A stretch of 12,289 nucleotides of DNA from Desulfuromonadales bacterium (lineage in GTDB: Bacteria > Desulfobacterota > Desulfuromonadia > Geobacterales > Pseudopelobacteraceae), in contig JAATGX010000308.1 of NCBI GenBank assembly GCA_015688915.1, positions 1 through 12,289 of the forward strand. The letters are read 5' to 3'. Below are positions 5,919 to 12,032 of the stretch, piece after piece. Below the pieces are notes generated by a model, which had not been told where the DNA came from, made no database searches, and saw nothing but the letters and a program-made list of their open reading frames with translations. How positions within the stretch are numbered: the stretch's first letter is position 1; each line of letters opens with the position of its first letter. The position numbers were made by a program, and so were the translations under genes.

Positions 5919-6395
5919 CTACTTGACCGTGTACCAGAACTTGGCGCTCCGCACCTTGCCGTCCTTCAACTGGAACTTGCACATGACGCCGTACGTGCCC
6001 TTTTTGGACAGATCGAAGTCGGCTCCGAAATGCCCCTGCATCCCCATCAGGTCCTTGGCCAGTTCGGCCTTGTCCGGCCCCAGAACCTTGACCTTCACAT
6101 CCCCTTCGGTCAGAGCCTGGCCGCTCTTGGCATCTTTGAACTCGACCATGATGTGATGGGTCTCCTTCATCCCCTTGGGCATCTCCATGTTCGAGGCCTT
6201 CATGTGTTCCTTCATACTCATGACCTTGAAGACCGCCTTGACGCCGTCGATCACCTCCTGGTGCGCCGTATCGCCCATCTCCATCATGGAATGATCACCG
6301 CGACCCATGTTCATGTGGTCGTGGTCGGCGGCGAACAATGCCAGGGGGGCGGAAAGGGCCAGAACTGCTGCTGTCACTATGGTTATTTTTTTCAT
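5919..6395 (-). CDS. Exported Met/His-rich protein with C-terminal beta-sandwich-like domain
   Basis: A 158-residue protein with a clear signal peptide (MKKITIVTAAVLALSAPLALFA, cleavage near 22-23). Residues 24-80 are rich in Met and His (DHDHMNMGRGDHSMMEMGD; MKEHMKASNMEMPKGMKETHH), resembling Cu(I)/Ag(I)-binding Met motifs. Residues 80-158 look like a small all-beta domain (HHIMVEFKDAKSGQALTEGD, KGTYGVMCKFQLKDGKVRSA) of the kind seen in periplasmic copper-handling proteins. One Cys occurs at 139. ATG 6395 follows GGAGAAG at good spacing. A near-consensus sigma-54 promoter lies 60-76 bases upstream, so an enhancer-binding activator is expected. Metal binding is inferred from composition; I cannot assign a named family. 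Confidence 0.85.
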   Translation of the reverse strand: MKKITIVTAAVLALSAPLALFAADHDHMNMGRGDHSMMEMGDTAHQEVIDGVKAVFKVMSMKEHMKASNMEMPKGMKETHHIMVEFKDAKSGQALTEGDVKVKVLGPDKAELAKDLMGMQGHFGADFDLSKKGTYGVMCKFQLKDGKVRSAKFWYTVK

Positions 6396-6454
6396 GTGGC
6401 TTTCTTCTCCTTTGCTTCGGGGGTTGTGTTTGTTTGAGATGGTGCCTCATTGGT

Positions 6455-6471
6455 AGCATCTGCCATGCCAA
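6455..6471 (-). promoter_or_regulatory. Sigma-54 (-24/-12) promoter of the Met-rich exported protein gene
   Basis: On minus, TTGGCATGGCAGATGCT matches the RpoN consensus TTGGCAYG-N4-TTGCW with one mismatch (A for T). The invariant GG and GC dinucleotides are spaced by exactly 10 bases. Transcription would start near 6444, giving a leader of about 50 bases. I could not pick out a convincing activator binding palindrome in 6473-6630, which otherwise shows no gene or clear structure. Confidence 0.65.
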
Positions 6472-6630
6472 ATCATAACCTGCCGATATTGCAGTATCTT
6501 TGATTTCAACCACCGGTACGCTGTAAAGAATATTCAACACCGGGCGTGGTATATTCGTCACTCTCAATTCAGGTTGACGCGCCAAGGTGCGGGCCCTTTG
6601 AACAGGCCGGGACAGCGCCCCAAAAAACCA

Positions 6631-6660
6631 TTGACACATGATATGGTGTCGTGCTACTTG
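6631..6660 (+). promoter_or_regulatory. Promoter of the nrdD operon
   Basis: A perfect -35 TTGACA (6631-6636) is followed, 18 bases later, by TACTTG (6655-6660) preceded by TG at 6652-6653 (extended -10 type). Transcription would start near 6667, just before the riboswitch. The -35 overlaps NrdR box 1 and the start region overlaps box 2. Confidence 0.55.
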
Positions 6661-6680
6661 GATGCTGCAACATGTTGTTG
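6634..6680 (+). promoter_or_regulatory. Pair of NrdR boxes over the nrdD promoter
   Basis: Box 1 (6634-6649, ACACATGATATGGTGT) matches 13 of 16 positions of the NrdR consensus ACACWATATATWGTGT. Box 2 (6665-6680) matches 9 of 16 and contains the palindrome CAACATGTTG. The two centres are exactly 31 bases apart, the three-helical-turn spacing known for NrdR pairs. NrdR is the zinc-finger/ATP-cone repressor of ribonucleotide reductase genes; binding over the -35 and start site fits repression. Box 2 also lies within a larger inverted repeat, TGCAACA-TGT-TGTTGCA (6666-6682). Confidence 0.65.
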
Positions 6681-6692
6681 CATGTCTGTGAA

Positions 6693-6936
6693 AATTGAAT
6701 ACCGGATCACGATGCCCGCAAGGGCTTGATAGGGAAGCGAGGTGAAACTCCTCCGCGGACCCGCCGCTGTAAGCGAGGACGATGGGCATGATGTCACTGG
6801 TCGAAAGACCGGGAAGGCGCCCGGAGGATGAATCGCGAGCCAGAAGACCTGCCATGATCTCAGCACTCAACGAATCCCCGTGGTAAAGGGAGAGTGGAAC
6901 GCGCGTTACAGGGCTTTGAATACGAAAAGTCCGCAT
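6693..6936 (+). repeat. Copy 1 of a long direct repeat (riboswitch plus terminator arm)
   Basis: From AATTGAAT to the B12-box end this segment differs from 12033 onward by only about 7 changes in 170 bases (one is a single inserted T). The 26 bases leading into the terminator (from GGGCTTTGAAT) are again identical. The linker in between has diverged. Confidence 0.9.
6704..6924 (+). ncRNA. Cobalamin (B12) riboswitch controlling nrdD
   Basis: Conserved adenosylcobalamin aptamer elements occur in order. P1 pairs GGATCA (6704-6709) with TGATCT (6855-6860). The core includes TAGGGAAGCGAGGTGAAACT and CGGACCCGCCGCTGT, and the B12 box GCCAGAAGACCTGCC is at 6839-6853. A CCCC...GGG hairpin (about 6876-6890) may provide the loop for the kissing interaction. 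Expression platform: GGGCTTT (6911-6917) can pair with AAAGTCC (6926-6932) as an antiterminator, excluding the terminator at 6925-6963. Ligand binding should therefore switch transcription off. B12 riboswitches upstream of B12-independent ribonucleotide reductases are known where a B12-dependent isozyme exists. Confidence 0.95.
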
Positions 6937-6963
6937 CTGCTTCGGCATATGCGGACTTTTTTT
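6925..6963 (+). terminator. Riboswitch-controlled intrinsic terminator
   Basis: AAAAGTCCGCAT (6925-6936) pairs perfectly with ATGCGGACTTTT (6949-6960), and inside the stem TGC-TTCG-GCA forms a stable C(UUCG)G tetraloop. Seven T residues (6957-6963) follow the GC-rich stem. It lies 75 bases before the nrdD start. Confidence 0.93.
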
Positions 6964-6990
6964 ATGCCTTTTCCCCTGTTTGAGCGGCCA

Positions 6991-7032
6991 GGCTCCTTTT
7001 CCACCCGTATGCACGTTTCGAGAAAAGGAGCC
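6991..7032 (+). promoter_or_regulatory. nrdD: Hairpin sequestering the nrdD Shine-Dalgarno sequence
   Basis: GGCTCCTTTTC (6991-7001) is perfectly complementary to GAAAAGGAGCC (7022-7032), an 11-bp stem with a 20-base loop. The AAGGAG ribosome site of nrdD (7025-7030) is entirely inside the 3' arm and would be hidden when the stem forms. It is separate from the terminator and is not followed by T residues, so it suggests a second, translational gate. Confidence 0.6.
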
Positions 7033-7037
7033 CGCTC

Positions 7038-9092
7038 ATGGCAGAAGTTGCACACACCTCGTTGTTATCCACCATTCCGGCGCTCCCCGTGCGGGCCGTC
7101 AGACGTGACGGCAACCCGGTCCCTTTCGATGAGACCCGGATCGAATCGGCAATCCTTCGCGCCGGCCGGGCCACCGGCGAATTCGACGAGGAAGAGGCGG
7201 GACTGCTGACCCGGCAGGTCATCAAGGTGCTCCGTCACCGCTTTCCCCACCAATCTCCCCACGTCGAGCAGATCCAGGATGTGGTCGAGCAGACCCTGAT
7301 CTCCGCCAATCACTTCACCACCCTGCGCGCCTACATCGTCTACCGGGAGCAGCGCCACAAGCTGCGCCAGGACAAGAAGACCGTGGTGGACGTGGCCGCC
7401 TCGGTGAACGAATACCTGGAACGGTCAGACTGGCGGGTCAATGCCAACGCCAACCAGGGGTATTCACTGGGAGGGCTGATCCTGAACGTCTCGGGCAAGG
7501 TGATTGCCAACTACTGGCTCAACCACGTCTACCCGCCCGAAGTGGGGGAGGCCCACCGGGACGGCAGCTTCCACATCCACGACCTGGACATGCTCTCGGG
7601 CTACTGCGCCGGCTGGTCGTTGCGCACGTTGCTCACCGAGGGGTTCAACGGCGTGCCGGGCAAGGTGGAGGCCGGTCCGCCCCGTCACCTGTCCAGCGCC
7701 GTGGGGCAGATCGTCAACTTCCTCGGCACGCTCCAGAACGAATGGGCCGGGGCCCAGGCCTTCAGCTCCTTCGACACCTACATGGCGCCCTTCATCCGCA
7801 AGGACCGGCTCTCCTACGACGACGTGAAGCAGCAGATCCAGGAACTGGTCTTCAACCTGAACGTCCCCTCCCGCTGGGGCACCCAGACCCCCTTCACCAA
7901 CCTGACCTTCGACTGGACCTGCCCTGAGGACCTGAAGGAGCAGGTTCCGGTGATCGGCGGCCGGGAGATGCCCTTCACCTACGGCGACCTACAGGAGGAG
8001 ATGGACCTGATCAACCGGGTCTACATCGAGGTCATGACCACGGGCGACGAAAAGGGGCGGGTCTTCACCTTCCCGATCCCCACCTACAACATCACCCCGG
8101 ATTTCCCTTGGGAAAGCCCCAACGCGGAACTGCTGTTCGAAATGACTGCCAAATACGGGCTCCCCTACTTCCAGAACTTCATCAATTCGGAGTTGAGCCC
8201 CAAGATGGTCCGCTCCATGTGCTGCCGCCTGCAACTGGACCTGCGGGAGCTGCTCAAGCGGGGCAACGGCCTGTTCGGTTCTGCCGAGCAGACCGGCTCC
8301 ATCGGGGTGGTGACCGTCAACTGCGCCCGGCTCGGCCATCTGCACCGGAGGGATGAAGCAGCCCTGTACCGGGACCTGGACCGGCTGCTGGACCTGGCGC
8401 GGACCAGCCTGGAGATCAAGCGCAAGGTAATCCAGCGCCACATGGACAGCGGCCTGTTCCCCTACACCAGGCGTTACCTGGGCACCCTGCGCAACCACTT
8501 CTCCACCATCGGCGTCAACGGCGTCAACGAGATGATCCGCAACTTCACCGCGGATGGGCACGACATCACCACCGCGGATGGGTATGATCTGGCTCTCGGT
8601 TTCCTGGACCACATCCGCGGCCGCATGCTGGCCTTCCAGGAGGAGACCGGCCACATGTACAACCTGGAGGCCACACCGGCCGAAGGGACCACCTATCGTT
8701 TCGCCAGGGAGGATAAAAAACGCCATCCGGAGATACTCCAGGCCGGAACTCCCGAGGCGCCGTTCTACACCAACTCGTCCCAACTGCCGGTGGGCTACAG
8801 CGACGATCCCTTCGAGGCCCTGGATCTTCAGCAGCAGTTGCAGCGCAAATACACCGGCGGCACGGTCTTCCACCTCTACCTGGGGGAACCGGTCTCCAGC
8901 GCCACGGCCTGCCGCAACCTGGTGCGTCGGGTACTGGAAAACTACCGCATCCCCTACCTGACCATCACCCCGACCTTTTCCATCTGCCCCAAACATGGCT
9001 ACCTGCCGGGAGAGCACCGGTACTGCCCTGTTTGCGACGAGGAGTTGGTGCGCGACTATTACCAAACGAAAGGAGAACGGCATCATGTCTGA
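7038..9092 (+). CDS. nrdD: Class III anaerobic ribonucleoside-triphosphate reductase, large part
   Basis: A 684-residue NrdD that reduces ribonucleoside triphosphates to dNTPs by radical chemistry under anaerobic conditions. An N-terminal ATP-cone (about residues 18-112) gives dATP/ATP activity control. The barrel carries HIHDLD (179-184), Cys190 in GYCAGW (first active-site loop) and adjacent Cys395-Cys396 in SMCCRLQLD, probably the finger-loop radical cysteine region. A zinc-site-like segment, CPKHGYLPGEHRYCPVC (650-666), is near the C-terminus. The protein ends at VRDYYQTKGERHHV without the RVxGY glycyl-radical motif; that lies in the next, overlapping gene. ATG 7038 has AAGGAG 8 bases upstream. 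Regulation: NrdR boxes, B12 riboswitch and SD hairpin. Confidence 0.96.
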   Translation: MAEVAHTSLLSTIPALPVRAVRRDGNPVPFDETRIESAILRAGRATGEFDEEEAGLLTRQVIKVLRHRFPHQSPHVEQIQDVVEQTLISANHFTTLRAYIVYREQRHKLRQDKKTVVDVAASVNEYLERSDWRVNANANQGYSLGGLILNVSGKVIANYWLNHVYPPEVGEAHRDGSFHIHDLDMLSGYCAGWSLRTLLTEGFNGVPGKVEAGPPRHLSSAVGQIVNFLGTLQNEWAGAQAFSSFDTYMAPFIRKDRLSYDDVKQQIQELVFNLNVPSRWGTQTPFTNLTFDWTCPEDLKEQVPVIGGREMPFTYGDLQEEMDLINRVYIEVMTTGDEKGRVFTFPIPTYNITPDFPWESPNAELLFEMTAKYGLPYFQNFINSELSPKMVRSMCCRLQLDLRELLKRGNGLFGSAEQTGSIGVVTVNCARLGHLHRRDEAALYRDLDRLLDLARTSLEIKRKVIQRHMDSGLFPYTRRYLGTLRNHFSTIGVNGVNEMIRNFTADGHDITTADGYDLALGFLDHIRGRMLAFQEETGHMYNLEATPAEGTTYRFAREDKKRHPEILQAGTPEAPFYTNSSQLPVGYSDDPFEALDLQQQLQRKYTGGTVFHLYLGEPVSSATACRNLVRRVLENYRIPYLTITPTFSICPKHGYLPGEHRYCPVCDEELVRDYYQTKGERHHV

Positions 9093-9267
9093 AAACAATG
9101 CGGCACACCAGGAGATGCAGCTTCATCAATTGAAACGCCAGCCCTGCGAGGTCTGGGCCAGGGTCATGGGGTACCACCGGCCGGTGGAATCCTTCAACAT
9201 CGGCAAAAAGGCCGAGCATTGCCAGCGCCGTTTCTTCCGGGAAGCGCCCGCTTCCGGGGCATGCTGA
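9085..9267 (+). CDS. Separately encoded glycyl-radical domain of the class III reductase
   Basis: This 60-residue protein carries the C-terminal element of NrdD: CEVWARVMGYHRPVESFNIG, with Gly29 in RVMGY as the expected glycyl-radical residue, then KKAEHCQRRFF. Its ATG overlaps the nrdD stop by 8 bases in another frame and has its own AAAGGAG (9069-9075) at workable spacing. It therefore looks like a true translationally coupled gene rather than a sequencing error. The protein should dock into the nrdD barrel and be activated by NrdG. Its TGA overlaps the nrdG ATG (ATGCTGA). Extra Cys at 21, 46 and 60 are unexplained. I recall that other genomes also encode this domain separately, but I cannot check it here. 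Confidence 0.88.
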   Translation: MSENNAAHQEMQLHQLKRQPCEVWARVMGYHRPVESFNIGKKAEHCQRRFFREAPASGAC

Positions 9268-10070
9268 ACATAGGCGGCGTCACCCCCTTTACCACCATCG
9301 ATTATCCGGGCGAGCTGGCGGCGGTGATCTTCTGCCAGGGGTGCCCCTGGCGCTGCCCCTACTGCCACAACCCGCACCTGCTGGCGGCTGACGGGCAGGG
9401 TGCCGTTCCATGGGCGGAGGTTCTGGAGTTCCTTTGCCACCGGCGCGGTCTGCTGGACGGCGTGGTGTTCAGCGGCGGCGAGCCGACCATGCAGGCGGGT
9501 CTCCCGGCGGCGGTCCTGGCCGTGCGGGAGCTGGGCTTCAAGGCGGGGCTGCACACGGCCGGCCCGTTCCCGCAACGGCTCCTGGAGCTGTTGCCCCACC
9601 TGGACTGGATCGGCATGGATCTCAAGGCCCCGTTCGAAGAATATGAACGGATCACCGCTATCCCCGGCAGCGGTGAGGAGGCCCGAGCGAGCGCGGAGCT
9701 GCTGCGGCGAAGCGGAGTGCCCCACCGGTTCCGCACCACCCTTGACCCCTTTCTACTGGAAGGGGGACGGATTGAGTCCATGCAGCGCATGGTAGCGACA
9801 TGGGGGGAAGAGTTGAGCGTGCAGAACATGAAACAGCCCGATGCAGGTAAAAGCGGCAGTCAAGCCCGGCAAGTGACTGTGCAACGAGCGACGCAGCAGT
9901 CATCCATGCTGGGGACGAGCGGTAAGGCTCCCGATGGCAGCGGCAAAGGTGAACAGGTGAAAGGATTCGAGATGAAGGAGAGTGGTCAACCGGCCTCCGG
10001 CGCCGCGTCGGCCCCGATCCCCTGGCTGTTCATGCTGGGGTTTGCCCTGGTGGTCGGCCTGATCGGCTGA
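9261..10070 (+). CDS. nrdG: Anaerobic reductase-activating radical SAM enzyme with abnormal C-terminal extension
   Basis: Residues 1-190 are a radical SAM activase of the NrdG/PflA type: MLNIGGVTPFTTIDYPGELA, the CX3CX2C cluster Cys28-Cys32-Cys35 (GCPWRCPYC) and SGGEPT (71-76). It cleaves S-adenosylmethionine to put the radical on Gly29 of the preceding small protein. ATG 9261 overlaps that gene's TGA by the ATGCTGA arrangement; a longer in-frame ATG at 9219 lies inside the upstream gene. After WGEELSVQNMKQPDAG the sequence leaves the family pattern: about 75 residues rich in Gly, Ser, Gln and Lys, ending in a single hydrophobic helix (PIPWLFMLGFALVVGLIG). Usual family length is near 200-235, here 269. 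An internal ATG at 9972 (AGGA upstream) could instead start a 32-residue TM peptide. Confidence 0.9.
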   Translation: MLNIGGVTPFTTIDYPGELAAVIFCQGCPWRCPYCHNPHLLAADGQGAVPWAEVLEFLCHRRGLLDGVVFSGGEPTMQAGLPAAVLAVRELGFKAGLHTAGPFPQRLLELLPHLDWIGMDLKAPFEEYERITAIPGSGEEARASAELLRRSGVPHRFRTTLDPFLLEGGRIESMQRMVATWGEELSVQNMKQPDAGKSGSQARQVTVQRATQQSSMLGTSGKAPDGSGKGEQVKGFEMKESGQPASGAASAPIPWLFMLGFALVVGLIG

Positions 10071-10173
10071 GGATTCCGGCGGCGGACGTAGTGCCGGGAA
10101 AACCGGGACACGCGATGAAGGACGAGAACCCAACAACAACCGGCATGTCATAGGGGTTATAGGGAGATCAGTA

Positions 10174-10965
10174 ATGGCCGGAAAAATCCGAACAACGAAA
10201 AAGGTCTTCGTGATCGGGATCGGAGCGGGTAATCCCGATTACGTCACGATCCAGGCCGTCAACGCGCTCAACCAGGTCGATGTCTTCTTCATCATCGACA
10301 AGGGGTGGGAAAAAGGCGATCTGGCCCGCATCCGCAAAGAGATTTGCGAACGTTTCATCAAGGACCCGGCGTACCGATGGGTCGAAGTGCCCGATCCGGT
10401 CCGCGCCGCGTCGGACCCGTCCTATAGGACGGATGTGGATGCCTGGCGCGACAAAAGGGGGGCACTCTACCGGTCGCTGATCAGCGATGAGATGAAGGAG
10501 GGCGAATGCGGGGCATTCCTTGTCTGGGGCGACCCATCGCTGTACGATGGCACGCTGCCTATTCTGGAGCGTATCCTCGCCGAAGGGCCAGTGGTGTTCG
10601 AGTACGAAGTCATTCCCGGCATCAGCAGCATGCAAGCCCTGGCGGCGCGGCACCGGATCGCGCTGAACCGGATCGGCGAGGCGATACAGATCACCACCGG
10701 CCGCCAGTTGGCCGAGGGGTTCCCGAACAATGTGGACAATGTGGTTGTCTTTCTCGACGCCGATATGGATCTCCGTTCCGTGCCCGAGGACATTGATATC
10801 TATTGGGGCGCCTACCTGGGTACTGAAGACGAGGTGCTTGTTTCCGGGAAACTGAAAGAGCTTCTGACGGATATCGAGCAGATCCGGAAGGCCAGGAAGG
10901 CCGAGAAGGGGTGGATCATGGATACCTACCTCCTGAGGCGCACCACGCCCGGCGGGGCGCCATAG
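10174..10965 (+). CDS. cobF: Precorrin-6A synthase (deacetylating), CobF
   Basis: A 263-residue SAM-dependent tetrapyrrole methylase. CobF methylates C-1 and removes the acetyl group of precorrin-5 in the oxygen-dependent route to cobalamin. Family marks: VIGIGAGNPDYVT near the N-terminus (13-25), FIIDKG (39-44), EVPDPVRAASDP (71-82), CGAFLVWGDPSLYD (112-125), YEVIPGISSMQALAARHRI (144-162), ITTGRQLAEG (173-182), and DIYWGAYLGT with GWIMDTYLLRR at the end. These fit CobF better than CobI/CobJ/CobM-type methylases. ATG 10174 has GGGAG upstream. It lies 103 bases after nrdG with no visible terminator, so it may be under the B12 riboswitch. The anaerobic route uses CbiD/CbiG for these steps, so a CobF in an anaerobe-like context is odd. 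Confidence 0.9.
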   Translation: MAGKIRTTKKVFVIGIGAGNPDYVTIQAVNALNQVDVFFIIDKGWEKGDLARIRKEICERFIKDPAYRWVEVPDPVRAASDPSYRTDVDAWRDKRGALYRSLISDEMKEGECGAFLVWGDPSLYDGTLPILERILAEGPVVFEYEVIPGISSMQALAARHRIALNRIGEAIQITTGRQLAEGFPNNVDNVVVFLDADMDLRSVPEDIDIYWGAYLGTEDEVLVSGKLKELLTDIEQIRKARKAEKGWIMDTYLLRRTTPGGAP

Positions 10966-11406
10966 ATGCCCAGGAAAAATCCCATGGGTTCGGATGTGGC
11001 CGCAGGGTTTTCCTGCAAGCCTGAAACAGGCGATCCCGAGAAACCGATTTTGTTCGCGGCCGCCCAGATCTTCATCTGCGCCGGCGAGCGATGCAGAAGC
11101 TGCCATCCCGGCGACCTGGCCGGGAGCGTGAGGGAGTTGGTCAAGGCGATGGGCTGTGACAACGGTGATGACCGGATCAAGGTGACAAGAACCGGATGCA
11201 ACGGCGCCTGCCGGTACCGGGCCTTTGCCTATGCATACCAGAACGGCAACGCGAAAAGCTACAGCCGCGCCACCAGTTTTTCCGCGTGGAAACGGGTGCA
11301 TGAATGGACCGATGAGCAGTGGAAGGAATTGATCTCGTCACTGCGGGAAGGCAGGGTCTCGGAAGCATTGCGCGAGTTTCGCGTTGAAGACAAGGTTTAC
11401 TACTGA
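10966..11406 (+). CDS. Thioredoxin-like [2Fe-2S] ferredoxin domain protein
   Basis: A 146-residue protein whose core (about residues 33-92) has the cysteine spacing of thioredoxin-like [2Fe-2S] ferredoxins: Cys38-x4-Cys43 and Cys78-x3-Cys82 (TRTGCNGAC). Two further Cys lie at 46 and 64. The C-terminal part (100-146) is an additional helical region ending EDKVYY. ATG 10966 directly abuts the cobF TAG; an ATG at 10984 has a better ribosome site (AGGA 8 bases upstream), so the start is uncertain. Being joined to cobF, it may deliver electrons or metal to a corrin-pathway step; similar ferredoxin domains are known near cobalt and cobalamin genes. The partner is inferred. Confidence 0.83.
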   Translation: MPRKNPMGSDVAAGFSCKPETGDPEKPILFAAAQIFICAGERCRSCHPGDLAGSVRELVKAMGCDNGDDRIKVTRTGCNGACRYRAFAYAYQNGNAKSYSRATSFSAWKRVHEWTDEQWKELISSLREGRVSEALREFRVEDKVYY

Positions 11407-11495
11407 TGACCACACCTGTCACTTTTTTCACATCCATTCCCATCGAAGTGCCCCTCAGGATGATACTGACGCGCCTCGGGTAAAGGAGCAGCACC

Positions 11496-11915
11496 ATGTA
11501 CGCCCACATCGGAGAACGCATCGAACATACCCAAACCCTCAGTGAAGAGGAGGTCATGGCCTTTGCCCGCGCCGTGGGCGACCATAACCCCCTGCACCTT
11601 GACCGGGCACTGGCCAATGCCTCCCGTTTCGGCGGGATCATCACCTGTGGGCCGCACTATGCCTCGATCCTCATTGCCCAGGCGGCGAACCACTTTTCCC
11701 GGGGAACGACCATGGTCGGCCTGGAATTTTCGATTTCGTTCATGGCTCCGGCGCTGCCCGGAGACGCCCTGAGTTTTCGTTGGGAGGTCACCGAGGTGGT
11801 GTGGAAGGAAAAGTTGAACGGGGAAATCGTCTCCCTGGCGGGGAGCGTCTGCGACGCTGCGGGCAAAATGCTGCTCAGGGCTACGGGGAAGGTCCTTGTC
11901 GCGGCAAGCCTGTAG
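11496..11915 (+). CDS. MaoC-like (R)-specific enoyl-CoA hydratase
   Basis: A 139-residue single-hot-dog protein. GDHNPLHLD (28-36) holds the catalytic pair Asp29 and His34 of the hydratase-2 motif. The helix before it (LSEEEVMAFARAV) and the following FGGIITCGPHYASILIAQAANHF and FSISFMAPALPGDAL match MaoC-like proteins of normal length. It should hydrate trans-2-enoyl-CoA (or ACP) to the (R)-3-hydroxyacyl form. ATG 11496 has AAAGGAG about 7 bases upstream. It lies 89 bases after the ferredoxin gene, with no clear promoter or terminator between. No functional link to the reductase or cobalamin genes is evident, so it may be a passenger. Between its stop and 11988 I see only a long imperfect inverted repeat (CTGAC 11936-11940 with GTCAG 11973-11977) lacking a T tract. 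Confidence 0.9.
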   Translation: MYAHIGERIEHTQTLSEEEVMAFARAVGDHNPLHLDRALANASRFGGIITCGPHYASILIAQAANHFSRGTTMVGLEFSISFMAPALPGDALSFRWEVTEVVWKEKLNGEIVSLAGSVCDAAGKMLLRATGKVLVAASL

Positions 11916-11988
11916 CCAACGGCACGAAATATGGCCTGACCGGGAGGTCCCACAACCGTGGTGGCAGGGAGAGTCAGTAAAAAAAGGT

Positions 11989-12016
11989 TTGTTGGCACGT
12001 AATATCGTGGTATAGA
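11989..12016 (+). promoter_or_regulatory. Promoter of the second riboswitch unit, with a NrdR-box-like palindrome
   Basis: TTGTTG (11989-11994), 16 bases, TATAGA (12011-12016). The spacer contains CACG-TAATAT-CGTG (11996-12009), which fits 10 of 16 NrdR-box positions and holds the same place as box 1 upstream of nrdD. The second box at 31-32 bases is poor, with only CAATTG at 12032-12037. Confidence 0.4.
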
Positions 12017-12032
12017 GGATCCGTCGCCTGAC

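Noticed and set aside
7989..9098. A 369-codon open frame on minus, antisense to nrdD
   Set aside because: It lies wholly over conserved nrdD sequence and is explained by its codon bias.
10115..10153. A 12-codon open frame between nrdG and cobF
   Set aside because: No ribosome site and no distinctive composition; too short to support.
10168..11301. A 377-codon open frame on minus, antisense to cobF and the ferredoxin gene
   Set aside because: The plus strand encodes two recognisable families with coupled start and stop codons; the minus frame has no family signature.
11992..12010. Sigma-54-like element TTGGCACG before the second riboswitch
   Set aside because: The -24 half is perfect but the -12 position reads CG instead of GC at the required spacing, so it is not a credible RpoN promoter.
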